Of a DNA stretch of 64,000 nt, positions 1 through 9,190 are shown one piece after another. Source of the stretch: Bacteroidota bacterium (GTDB lineage: Bacteria; Bacteroidota; Bacteroidia; Chitinophagales; Saprospiraceae); NCBI GenBank assembly GCA_024642705.1, contig JAHEAQ010000003.1, forward strand, positions 1-64,000, written 5' to 3'. Position 1 is the first letter of the stretch. Each line of letters begins with the position of its first letter. Under the pieces are notes generated by a model. The model saw only the letters and a program-made list of their open reading frames with translations, searched no databases and was not told where the DNA came from. Made by a program: the position numbers and the translations under genes.

Positions 1-18
1 TGAATCTACATTCTACTT

Positions 19-552
19 ATGCGAAAATCAGATTTTTCAAAATTTATCAATTCCTTGAATGAAGAAGAACTAAAATCTGAGATTGAAAATTTGTTCGATA
101 ATGTTGCTGGAGTGAAGGACTATTATGCAATGGAGTTAGGATCTGATAAAGATAGAATAAGGATTTTTGAAAACGCTAAAAAAATGATCACCAAATACTA
201 TGCTACTAAAAGCTATAGAAAACCAAAGGCACCTCGCATTAGATACATTCAAAACTTGCTAAAAGAAATCACACAACTTTCTATTTTTAATCATGAATTA
301 GTAGATTTATACCTTCATGATGTTGAAACAGCTGTGGCATTTATGAAATCCTATTATTTTTCTTCGAAATCATTGACTAACAATGCAGAAAAAAGCTTTC
401 AATCTGCATGTGAATTAATTCAAAATGGTAATTTTCAGTCTATGTTTTTGGAAAGAGTGGAACAAATCATGAAGGATGCCTCCAAATTAGAAGAGATTTA
501 TTGGGCTTACAACAAAACTTTCCTATCAACTTTCCGCCAACAGAACCATTAA
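19..552 (+). CDS. DUF6155-like hypothetical protein
   Basis: A 177-aa soluble, strongly helical protein with no signal peptide or membrane segment. Its opening (Ser-Asp-Phe-Ser-Lys, then an acidic Glu-rich helix) and the Tyr-Tyr-Ala segment before a run of Lys/Arg-rich helices resemble the DUF6155 family of Bacteroidota and Firmicutes, whose function is unknown. The ATG lies 18 bases from the window edge, so its promoter is not visible. About 230 bases of AT-rich DNA separate it from the next gene. The family call is by eye and moderate; the reading frame itself is convincing. Confidence 0.65.
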   Translation: MRKSDFSKFINSLNEEELKSEIENLFDNVAGVKDYYAMELGSDKDRIRIFENAKKMITKYYATKSYRKPKAPRIRYIQNLLKEITQLSIFNHELVDLYLHDVETAVAFMKSYYFSSKSLTNNAEKSFQSACELIQNGNFQSMFLERVEQIMKDASKLEEIYWAYNKTFLSTFRQQNH

Positions 553-783
553 TTTGAAATCTCTGCAAAAATGCCAAAACATTTTATTCAAATGGAACAA
601 AATTTATTCAATAAATGAGCAATAAATATGGGATAAAATTCAAATAATTAGTTATAAAGTACTTTTTTCGCATGTTTTTTAAAATAAATTCCCTTTTTAT
701 TTGATTCTTTTTTAGTAAAAAAATAAATTGGTGCTTCTAACATTTAAATTAATAATATCTAAATACAATTTTGACTTTAAGAA

Positions 784-936
784 ATGAAAAAGGATAAGAA
801 ATTTCGCCCACATGTTGAATTAGAAGTTGAACCTAAATCAACTCCAAACAAAACCAAGAAAAAAAATCCTAAACTTGGGCCAAAAAAGAAAAATTTTTCA
901 AAGTATTCATTAGAATCATACTATGAAGAAGAATAG
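784..936 (+). CDS. Small basic protein (50 aa), possible helicase companion
   Basis: An ATG-started frame of 50 codons ending in TAG. The product has a short acidic patch (ELEVEPK), a Lys-rich middle (TKKKNPKLGPKKK) and an acidic Tyr/Glu tail. It carries no signal peptide or membrane segment. It lies 27 bases before the DEAD-box helicase on the same strand and may be co-transcribed with it. Short Lys-rich proteins of this kind are common among RNA-binding or ribosome-associated factors, but no family is recognised. Such short frames in AT-rich DNA can be chance; the close spacing to the next gene argues for a real gene. Confidence 0.5.
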   Translation: MKKDKKFRPHVELEVEPKSTPNKTKKKNPKLGPKKKNFSKYSLESYYEEE

Positions 937-963
937 TTCTTCTAATTTTGTGCTGAAATATTT

Positions 964-2295
964 ATGCTTCAGCAAATGCCAAAATTAGAGGACACCCTTT
1001 CTAAAGTTCAAACCAAATTTAATATAGCTTCTTTCAATGCTATGCAAAAAGAAGCTTTCCAAGTAATTCCGAAATCCAAGGATACTTTATTGCTTTCACC
1101 TACTGGTTCAGGTAAGACATTGGCATTTTTACTGCCAATCATGAATCAATTGGACCTTACTATTTGCAGAACCCAGGTATTAATTATTTCTCCCACCAGA
1201 GAGTTGGCAATCCAAATAACTAATGTAAGTAAAGATTTGGGATTAGGATTTAATATCTTATGCTGCTATGGTGGACATTCTCCAAAAGAAGAAAAAAAGT
1301 CGCTACAATCAGATCCTGAGATGATTATAGGTACTCCTGGAAGAATCTTAGATCACCTTGATCGTGAGAACATAGATACAACTAGTATTAAGTTTTTAAT
1401 CTTGGATGAATTCGACAAAACCTTGGAAATGGGTTTTCACTCTCAAATGGAGTCCATAATTAAGCATTTTAGATTTAAGCCCCAATATATATTGACATCT
1501 GCAACTGAAGGGTTAGAAATTCCAGATTTCGTGCCCCTTGAAGAATTAATTTCAATAAATCATTTAAGCAATACTATTATTGATGGGCTTAAAATATCTA
1601 AAGTTTGGTCGCCTTCAAAAGATAAATTAGATACGCTTTTTCTATTGTTAAATGATATTGGTAATCAATCTACCATAGTATTTTGTAATTATAGGCAGTC
1701 GGTGCAAAGGATTCACGAACATTTAATGAATAAAAATATTTTCTGCGATTTCCTGCACGGAGGGTTGGATCAAATTGAACGTGAAAATGTACTCAGCAAA
1801 TTTAGAAATGGAACTACAAAATTATTGATTTCTACCGACCTCGCAGGTAGAGGCTTAGATATTCCTGAAGTGCAAAATATTGTCCATTATCATTTACCAA
1901 TGAATGAAGAAACCTTTATACACAGGAATGGAAGAACTGCAAGAATGTTTGCAGATGGAAATGCTTATGTTATTTTGTCAAATGATGATGCTACTCCCGA
2001 TTATGTCAATGCAATTTCAAACAAATATACTGTTTCGAATACCATCAATGAAATTCAAGCATCAGAATGGATTTCCATTTGTATTAGCAAGGGAAAAAAG
2101 GACAAAATAAACAAAATTGATATTGTTGGATTCATGTATAAAATTGGAAAATTGGAAAAAGAAGATTTAGGTTTGATAGAGATTAAAGACAATTATTCAA
2201 TTATTGGTATTAATGCTACAAAGGCAAAAGATTTAATTGCAAAAACTAATAATCAAAAAATCAAAGGCAAAAAAACACTTGTGAAATTACTTTAA
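964..2295 (+). CDS. DbpA-like DEAD-box RNA helicase
   Basis: An ATP-dependent RNA helicase of 443 aa, probably acting in ribosome assembly or RNA remodelling in the cytoplasm. Visible motifs in order are motif I SPTGSGKT (45-52), PTRELA (77-82), GTPGR (123-127), motif II as DEFD (148-151), SAT (179-181), RGLDIPEV (296-303) and motif VI HRNGRTAR (320-327). Residues about 371-443 match the RNA-binding C-terminal domain of the DbpA type, which in Escherichia coli recognises 23S rRNA hairpin 92. The substitution of DEAD by DEFD in motif II is odd but seems to recur in Bacteroidota relatives. The substrate RNA is inferred from family only. Confidence 0.88.
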   Translation: MLQQMPKLEDTLSKVQTKFNIASFNAMQKEAFQVIPKSKDTLLLSPTGSGKTLAFLLPIMNQLDLTICRTQVLIISPTRELAIQITNVSKDLGLGFNILCCYGGHSPKEEKKSLQSDPEMIIGTPGRILDHLDRENIDTTSIKFLILDEFDKTLEMGFHSQMESIIKHFRFKPQYILTSATEGLEIPDFVPLEELISINHLSNTIIDGLKISKVWSPSKDKLDTLFLLLNDIGNQSTIVFCNYRQSVQRIHEHLMNKNIFCDFLHGGLDQIERENVLSKFRNGTTKLLISTDLAGRGLDIPEVQNIVHYHLPMNEETFIHRNGRTARMFADGNAYVILSNDDATPDYVNAISNKYTVSNTINEIQASEWISICISKGKKDKINKIDIVGFMYKIGKLEKEDLGLIEIKDNYSIIGINATKAKDLIAKTNNQKIKGKKTLVKLL

Positions 2296-2398
2296 ACAAT
2301 TCCATTCACATATGTTCAATCTTGATTTTTCATTTATGTTCTTGCCATCTATTTCAAATATAAATTGTATTTTTTCCCTCTTAATCAATTCAAAAACA

Positions 2399-5377
2399 AT
2401 GAAAAGTTACTCACTTACTTTTATTTTATCCATAATTTTGGTTTTATCTGCTCACACTCAATCCTTTATTGACTCAGATGCAATGCAGTTTCGGGAAGTT
2501 GGACCAGAAAGAGGAGGAAGATGCACTACAGTAGAAGGTGTCAATAGTCAACCAAATGTATTCTATGCAGGCTATACTGGATCTGGATTATGGAAAACTA
2601 CAGATTATGGTGAAACTTGGAATAATATTTCTGACAAATATTTTGAAACACCATCTATTGGATCAATTGATGTTTTTCAAAATAACCCTAAAATTATATA
2701 TGTTGGAACAGGTACTGACGGCTTGCGTAGTAATTTAATTGCAGGTCGAGGAATGTACAAATCAATAGATGCTGGTAAAACATGGAAACATATTGGTTTG
2801 AAAAATGCTGGTCAAATAGGTTCTGTGGAGATAAATCCATACAATCCGAATATTGTTTTTGTAGCAGCCATAGGAAATGCTTTCACGCCAAATGAAGAAA
2901 GAGGGGTTTTTAGAACAAAGGATGGAGGTGAAACTTGGGAAAAAGTACTTTACATTTCTGACAAAACAGGTTTTTCAGATATTGAATTTCATCCTACTGA
3001 TCCACAAATAGTTTATGCAGCCGCATGGATGGCCGAAAGAAAACCATGGACAATTATTAGTGGAGGAGAAGAGAATGGGATTTATAAATCAGAAGATGGC
3101 GGCACGACATGGAAAAAATTAGAAACAGGATTACCTAAATTTGCCGGCAAAATAGATTTAGCGGTTTCTTTGGCAGATCCAAATAGACTTTACGCCTTAA
3201 TTGAAGCTCCACGTGGAGAAGATGGCTTATATCGATCTGATGATTCAGGGAAAAGTTTTAAACAGATTTCTGATAAATTTGAACTTTTGAACAGACCATT
3301 TTACTACACTAATTTATATGCTGATCCTACAAATCCTGATAAAATATTTTCTTTTGCAACATCTGCATTTGAATCGAATGATGGGGGAAAGACTTGGAAA
3401 TCATTTAGAGCCCCGCATGGAGACCATCACGATATGTGGATCAATCCGACTAATAACCAATGGATGATTCAATCTAATGATGGCGGTGCTAACGTTTCCA
3501 TAAATGGCGCGAAAACATGGTCTTCGCAATTTAACCAGCCCACATCGGAAATATATCAAGTCGAAGTAGATAATCAAGTGCCATATTGGCTATATGGTGG
3601 TCAACAAGATAATTATACTACTGTTTCTGTTCCAAGCTTACCTCCGTATGGAATGCAAGCAGGTCACACAGCATATATTATGAATACAGGCGGGTGTGAG
3701 ACTGGACCTGCTGTTCCAAATCCAATTAATTCTAATATAATTTATTCCAATTGCAAAGGAAAGTTCAGCAGATACAATAAAACTACTGGACAAGAACAAC
3801 AATATGATGTTGGGATGTATTTTATGTATGGTCACAATCCAAAAGACTTACCATACAGATTTCAAAGGGTATCTCCTATCCTTGTTTCTCCGCACGACCC
3901 TGGAACAATTTACCATTGCTCACAGTTTGTTCATAAAACCACTGATGAAGGTAAGACATGGACAACTATTTCACCAGACTTGACTGCTTTTACACCTGAA
4001 ACTCAAGTTATTTCTGGATCTCCAATAACAAGAGACATCACAGGTGAGGAATTTTACAGCACTATTTACTCTATTCAAGAATCTAAAAGAGAGAAAGGAG
4101 TGATTTGGGTCGGATCAAATGATGGGCCAATTCATGTTACAAAAGATGGTGGTAAAAATTGGAAAAATGTTACACCAGAAGATTTGGGCCCTGGAGGACG
4201 CGTTGATGCAGTAGAACCTTCTGTACACAAAAATGGTAAAGCATTTGCTTGTATATTAAGATATCAATTGGGTGACCCAAAACCATACATTTATAAAACT
4301 TTAGATTACGGGAAAACATGGAAATTAATAACAAAAGGAATTCCTAATGACTTTCCTGTTAGAGTTTTGAGAGAAGATCCAATGGTCGAAGGATTATTGT
4401 TTGCGGGCACCGAGTACGGCTTATATATAAGTAAAGATGATGGAGAAAATTGGACTAAATTTCAAAAAAATCTGCCAATTGTGCCAATTACAGATTTGAA
4501 AATTCATCAAAATGATCTGGTCATGTCAACTATGGGAAGAGGATTTTGGATTTTGGATGATATTACCAGTTTGAGATCGTCAAGTTCACAAACAAACGCC
4601 AGCGCATTATTAAAACCTGCTGATACTTATGCTTTATTATACGGAAGTCGAAGATCACCAGATGCACCATATGATCATATTTCATACCCTTCTCCAAGTG
4701 TAAATATAGATTACTATTTGAAGGATAGTTTAACAACTCCATTATTCCTAGAAATTATTAATGATCAAGGATTAATAATTAGAAAGTATCAATCCGTTTC
4801 GAATGCGCCTAAAGATACTTCTGAAGTGATAGAAGATATGAATACAAGTAAATCTGAGTACATAGAAACAAAAAGTCTAAAATCTGGGGCTGGGGGATAT
4901 AGATTTACGTGGGACCTTTCACATGGCAATAAAGTTCTAGCGAAACCTGGTAAATACACAGTTCATCTGTTTAGTTCAAATTTTGACCAAAAACAAAGTT
5001 TTGATTTATTAGCAGATCCAAGAATGACAGCAGACGGATTTACAAAAGCAGATTATAAGAATCAAGAGGACTTTTCTTTGAAAGTTGCTGCTTTGGTAGA
5101 AGAAGTTAAAGACTATGTAAAATCTATTGAAAAAGAGATAAAAACTTTAGAAAAAGTCGAAACAAAAACCAATGCTGAAGATCAAAAATTAAAAGGATTA
5201 AATGAAAAATTAGACTTGTTCAAAAACAAAGAAAAAACCAATTACCCTCAACAAATGTATGTTTCTCAGCTAAATTATTTATTTGGCAGCAACAATAGCA
5301 CTTGGCAATACATCAACAAAGACAGCAAATTAAGATTGGAACAACTGAAAAAAGAATTTGAAATGCTCAAAAAGTAA
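2399..5377 (+). CDS. Secreted sortilin/BNR-repeat (VPS10-like) protein
   Basis: An exported protein of 992 aa. The frame is open from an upstream ATG at 2312, but the ATG at 2399 gives a clean signal peptide (MKSYSLTFILSIILVLSAHTQ) and is preferred. The body consists of beta-propeller repeats with recurring Asp-box motifs of the type S/T-x-D-G-G-x-T-W (for example DYGETW, DAGKTW, DGGETW, DGGTTW, DDGENW), as in sortilin/VPS10 and GH74-like glycosidases. The last ~110 residues form a charged coiled coil. Bacteroidota often annotate these as glycosyl hydrolase or sortilin-like proteins; the catalytic acids of GH74 were not confirmed, so a binding role is equally possible. No T9SS sorting tail was seen. 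Confidence 0.85.
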   Translation: MKSYSLTFILSIILVLSAHTQSFIDSDAMQFREVGPERGGRCTTVEGVNSQPNVFYAGYTGSGLWKTTDYGETWNNISDKYFETPSIGSIDVFQNNPKIIYVGTGTDGLRSNLIAGRGMYKSIDAGKTWKHIGLKNAGQIGSVEINPYNPNIVFVAAIGNAFTPNEERGVFRTKDGGETWEKVLYISDKTGFSDIEFHPTDPQIVYAAAWMAERKPWTIISGGEENGIYKSEDGGTTWKKLETGLPKFAGKIDLAVSLADPNRLYALIEAPRGEDGLYRSDDSGKSFKQISDKFELLNRPFYYTNLYADPTNPDKIFSFATSAFESNDGGKTWKSFRAPHGDHHDMWINPTNNQWMIQSNDGGANVSINGAKTWSSQFNQPTSEIYQVEVDNQVPYWLYGGQQDNYTTVSVPSLPPYGMQAGHTAYIMNTGGCETGPAVPNPINSNIIYSNCKGKFSRYNKTTGQEQQYDVGMYFMYGHNPKDLPYRFQRVSPILVSPHDPGTIYHCSQFVHKTTDEGKTWTTISPDLTAFTPETQVISGSPITRDITGEEFYSTIYSIQESKREKGVIWVGSNDGPIHVTKDGGKNWKNVTPEDLGPGGRVDAVEPSVHKNGKAFACILRYQLGDPKPYIYKTLDYGKTWKLITKGIPNDFPVRVLREDPMVEGLLFAGTEYGLYISKDDGENWTKFQKNLPIVPITDLKIHQNDLVMSTMGRGFWILDDITSLRSSSSQTNASALLKPADTYALLYGSRRSPDAPYDHISYPSPSVNIDYYLKDSLTTPLFLEIINDQGLIIRKYQSVSNAPKDTSEVIEDMNTSKSEYIETKSLKSGAGGYRFTWDLSHGNKVLAKPGKYTVHLFSSNFDQKQSFDLLADPRMTADGFTKADYKNQEDFSLKVAALVEEVKDYVKSIEKEIKTLEKVETKTNAEDQKLKGLNEKLDLFKNKEKTNYPQQMYVSQLNYLFGSNNSTWQYINKDSKLRLEQLKKEFEMLKK

Positions 5378-5577
5378 AAATTACCTTACTCAATTTTTGT
5401 TTAATTGGGCAAAACAAATTTTAATTAATACAATCTTGATTTTTTTTACTATTTCATTTTGTATGTTTAATCTATACAAAGCTGTAGTTTCTCTTTTAAT
5501 TTATTGAATCCAAAAATTAAAAGCGATTTTTAGCGTTTGATATTTATCATCGCATTACTCACTATTTATTTTTTATC

Positions 5578-8412
5578 ATGAAGAATGTATTACTGCTTTT
5601 TATTTGCTTTCTATTTTTTAATTTTATCTCCGCCCAAAAAAATACCTATAATATTGATGGGATGGTATTTGACACTTTAAATGATCCGTTAGTAGCAGCG
5701 ACTGTCCTTTTGCTCGAAAAGTCAGATAGTACTATGATTGAATTTTCAAGAACGGATTTGGATGGATCCTTTAATTTTAAGAAAGTGCCAAATGGGGACC
5801 ATCTAATTAAAATAACATATCTAGGCTTTATTCCCATTACGATTAATGCATCTTCAACAGATGGCTCAAATGTTGATTTAGGAAGACTTGAAATGGTGGA
5901 AATAGCCTCAGAATTAATGGAAGTTGTGATTCGAGCAGCGAAAGCTCCCATGAAAATACGTGGCGATACCATTGAATATGATGCGACAACTTTCAAAGTT
6001 CCTGCTGGATCTTCTGTTGAAGATTTGCTAAAAAGATTACCAGGAATGGAGGTCGATCAAGATGGTGGGGTACTTTCTGAAGGCAAAGAGGTTTCAAAAG
6101 TTACTGTTGATGGCAAAATATTTTTTGGTTCCGACCCTAAAGCAGCTACAAAAAACTTACCTGCTGAAGGAATATCCAAGATCCAAGTTTTCGATACAAA
6201 AACTGAAGAAGATCAAATAACTGGAGGAACTGGGGAAGCCCAAACAAAAACCATGAATCTTGAATTGAAAGATGATTTCAAAAATGGTGGATTTGGAAAA
6301 GTAGTGGGAGGCTTAGGCACAGAAACTAGAGCAGAACTCAAAGGAAATTATAATAAATTCAATGAAAAAATCCAATTTTCAATTATAGGAGTAGGTAATA
6401 ATACAGGAAGAAATGGGCTATCTTGGGATGATTATCAGGATTTTATGGGTTCGAATTCTTTTAATTTTGACGATGGTGGAGATTATGGTTTTGGAGGCGG
6501 AGGCGGCCGTATGATTAAATTTGGTGGAGGTGACGATGGCGGAATTGAATCTAGCATACAAAGCGTTTTTTTTAACGATCGAAATAATGGAGGTTTTCCT
6601 GAAAATTATAATGGAGGACTAAATTTTAATTATGATCACAATAAGAATAAATTCAATTCAGTATATTATTACAATCAAGCAGGTTTAGAAAGAGAAACAG
6701 TTTCAGAAAGTCAGAACTTTTACGATGATTTTGTGTCTGAAACCAAAAGAAATTTTGTCAATGATGACCTTTCTGCTGGACATAGAGGAGAATTCACTTT
6801 TGAAAAAGAAATTGACTCTTTGAATACCATAAAAATTTCCACTAATATAGCTGCAATTGGAACATCCAACCAGTCTCGAGGGAATACCATTCTTTCAAGG
6901 AATGGAGCTTTAACAACTGAAAGTAGATACAACAATCTCGTAAATTCCAATGGATATCTTCTTAATGGTCAATTTCTTTACAGAAGAAAATTTGTTAAAA
7001 AAGGACGTCAAATGGGGATGAATGTTTCTTATCTTAATACCTCTCTAAAAGATGATGGAAACCAATCTTCAACAAATAATTTTTATGGAGAAGGAGAAAT
7101 CATTGAAGGTGTTTCTTTAATAGACCAAATCAACAATAGTCTAGCAAATAAAAATCAATTTAAAGCCAATGCAATATTTGTGGAACCTCTGAATAAGAAG
7201 TTTTTCTTCCAGACATTTTTCAATCATAGCACCAGAATTGAAACTGGAGATCGAGACGTATTTGACATTAATCAAGAAGTGGAAGTTATCAACGGGTTTC
7301 TTTCAAGGACTTACGAGAATCAGATTATGCTGAACAGACTCGGCGCAGTCTTAAGGTATAGTCAAAAAGGAGTAAATATTTCTGCAGGAAGTGCATTTCA
7401 ACAATTTAATCTTTCAGGACTTTACAATGGAAAAGGAAATGAAGGAATAAATGGGATTGTCGATCGGAAATATGTAAAATGGATTCCTAACGCATCAATA
7501 AATGTTGCTCCGATGAAAAATAGCTACCTTGCTTTGTCTTATAATGTGGATGCACAAGAACCTAGCATAAGAAATCTCCAACCTATCGTTGACAATAGAA
7601 ATCCACTCTACATAAGCGAAGGAAATCCTGATTTAGTGCCTTCCATTTCCCATGGTTTGTCTTTGTATTTTAGTGTGAATAAGCCAGCAACATCTTTGCG
7701 TTTCAGCATAAATGGCAACTATAATTATAATGTAGATCAAATTATAACCAATCAGACTGTTGATGAAAATTTGATTACATACTCCAAACCAATAAATTAT
7801 ACTGGTGGCGAACAGGTTTTTTTGTATACCAATGTTAGCTTGCCGTTATTGAAAAATAAAATAACTGCTAGAATTGCAATGTCTTCAAACTTCAATAAAA
7901 GTTTTGCGTTTGTAAATACCATTTTGAATGAGACCAACTCCATTGGGTATAGACCTAGTGTAAGGATTAATATTACGCCTAATGAAAATTTCTCTTTATA
8001 TGTAAATGCTGGCTTTAACATTATAAATACCACATACAATATAAGTACGAGTCAGAATCAACAAACCAATAACAACAGTTATAGCGTTGAATTTAATGCG
8101 AAAACATTTATGGGATTATATGTTAATTCTAATTTCAGTTACAATCAATTCATTAATGACCGATTTGACCTTAATCAATCGGTTCCTCTGTTAAACGTTT
8201 CTTTGTATAAGAGATTTTTAAAAGGAGATAAAGCCGAAGCGAGGATTTCAATGTATGACGGTTTAAATCAGAACATTAACTTCTCACAATATGCTTCAGG
8301 TAATGGAATTAATAAATCGGAAACTTATGCTATCGGAAGATATATCATGTTCAGTCTTACCTATAATATAAGAGGAATGAAATCTGACGTAAGAAAAGAT
8401 AGTTGGTGGTAA
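5578..8412 (+). CDS. TonB-dependent-receptor-like outer membrane beta-barrel protein
   Basis: An exported outer-membrane protein of 944 aa. The signal peptide (MKNVLLLFICFLFFNFISAQ) is followed by a carboxypeptidase-regulatory-like beta-sandwich (about 24-105), a plug-like domain (about 115-230) and a long barrel of alternating strands that ends in aromatic residues (DSWW). Residues about 295-325 are a Gly/Asp-rich loop. The layout fits the Bacteroidota family of TonB-linked barrels with an OMP_b-brl_3 C-terminal region. The next gene, 25 bases downstream, is a GLPGLI protein, a pairing often seen in this phylum. The transported ligand cannot be told from the sequence. Confidence 0.85.
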   Translation: MKNVLLLFICFLFFNFISAQKNTYNIDGMVFDTLNDPLVAATVLLLEKSDSTMIEFSRTDLDGSFNFKKVPNGDHLIKITYLGFIPITINASSTDGSNVDLGRLEMVEIASELMEVVIRAAKAPMKIRGDTIEYDATTFKVPAGSSVEDLLKRLPGMEVDQDGGVLSEGKEVSKVTVDGKIFFGSDPKAATKNLPAEGISKIQVFDTKTEEDQITGGTGEAQTKTMNLELKDDFKNGGFGKVVGGLGTETRAELKGNYNKFNEKIQFSIIGVGNNTGRNGLSWDDYQDFMGSNSFNFDDGGDYGFGGGGGRMIKFGGGDDGGIESSIQSVFFNDRNNGGFPENYNGGLNFNYDHNKNKFNSVYYYNQAGLERETVSESQNFYDDFVSETKRNFVNDDLSAGHRGEFTFEKEIDSLNTIKISTNIAAIGTSNQSRGNTILSRNGALTTESRYNNLVNSNGYLLNGQFLYRRKFVKKGRQMGMNVSYLNTSLKDDGNQSSTNNFYGEGEIIEGVSLIDQINNSLANKNQFKANAIFVEPLNKKFFFQTFFNHSTRIETGDRDVFDINQEVEVINGFLSRTYENQIMLNRLGAVLRYSQKGVNISAGSAFQQFNLSGLYNGKGNEGINGIVDRKYVKWIPNASINVAPMKNSYLALSYNVDAQEPSIRNLQPIVDNRNPLYISEGNPDLVPSISHGLSLYFSVNKPATSLRFSINGNYNYNVDQIITNQTVDENLITYSKPINYTGGEQVFLYTNVSLPLLKNKITARIAMSSNFNKSFAFVNTILNETNSIGYRPSVRINITPNENFSLYVNAGFNIINTTYNISTSQNQQTNNNSYSVEFNAKTFMGLYVNSNFSYNQFINDRFDLNQSVPLLNVSLYKRFLKGDKAEARISMYDGLNQNINFSQYASGNGINKSETYAIGRYIMFSLTYNIRGMKSDVRKDSWW

Positions 8413-8437
8413 AAATTAAAAAGTATAATTTCTAAAT

Positions 8438-9178
8438 ATGAGGTATTTAATTTCTTTATTGATCATCATTTTTTGCACCGCAGTATATGGGCAGAAAAGA
8501 AATGGAATTATAGAATATAATAGAAAATCAGATTGGATTAATATTATGTCAAAGTTACCTTTCATGACAAAGGAAGAAATAGACAGAAACAGATTGACAT
8601 GGGGAAATAGAGAAGACAATAAAGGTGAAAACTATCAGCTTTATTTCAATGAAGGAAAAAGTATTTACATTCAAAAAGAAGAAGAAAATGAGTATGGTTA
8701 TTCTTGGCGAAAAGATGAATATGTAATTATCAGGGATTACGATGAAAAAACTTGCCACGATCAAGTAGATCTCCTTGGTAAAACTTATATTATACAGGAA
8801 GAATTGCCTAGAATTAAGTGGAAAATATTAAATGAAATCAAAGAAATAGCTGGATTTTTATGCATGAAAGCAGAAACAATAGATCCTGTAAAAGGCACAA
8901 AAATACATGCATGGTTCAGCGATGAAATCAATGTTTATGGAGGTCCAGAGGGCTATTATGGGCTCCCTGGAATGATTTTAGGGCTTGTTTTCAATGAGGA
9001 TGATGTTATAATTGAAGCAACGAAAGTAACTTTTAATGACGAACCTATTGAACTTCCTATTCCATCAAAAATGAAGGGGAAACAAATTGCAAGAACAGAA
9101 TTTGAAGGAAAAATGAAAAAATTTATTGACGAATCTATAGAAGGGCGAAAAAATCCCTTTTGGCAAATAAGATATTGA
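8438..9178 (+). CDS. GLPGLI family protein
   Basis: An exported protein of 246 aa with signal peptide MRYLISLLIIIFCTAVYGQ. The diagnostic segment YYGLPGMILGL (about 177-187) gives the GLPGLI family its name. It is preceded by the usual conserved stretch with CMKAET and a Trp-Phe pair at AWFSDEI. Function is unknown; members are periplasmic or surface proteins commonly encoded directly after TonB-receptor-like barrels, as here (25-base gap), so the two genes probably form one transcript. The frame converges with the sigma-factor gene on the other strand, with 12 bases between stops and no obvious terminator. Confidence 0.88.
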   Translation: MRYLISLLIIIFCTAVYGQKRNGIIEYNRKSDWINIMSKLPFMTKEEIDRNRLTWGNREDNKGENYQLYFNEGKSIYIQKEEENEYGYSWRKDEYVIIRDYDEKTCHDQVDLLGKTYIIQEELPRIKWKILNEIKEIAGFLCMKAETIDPVKGTKIHAWFSDEINVYGGPEGYYGLPGMILGLVFNEDDVIIEATKVTFNDEPIELPIPSKMKGKQIARTEFEGKMKKFIDESIEGRKNPFWQIRY

Positions 9179-9190
9179 TGGTGTTTTACT

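Noticed and set aside
2312-2398. Upstream ATG extension of the sortilin-like gene
   Set aside because: The extra 29 residues spoil the signal peptide; the ATG at 2399 gives a typical one.
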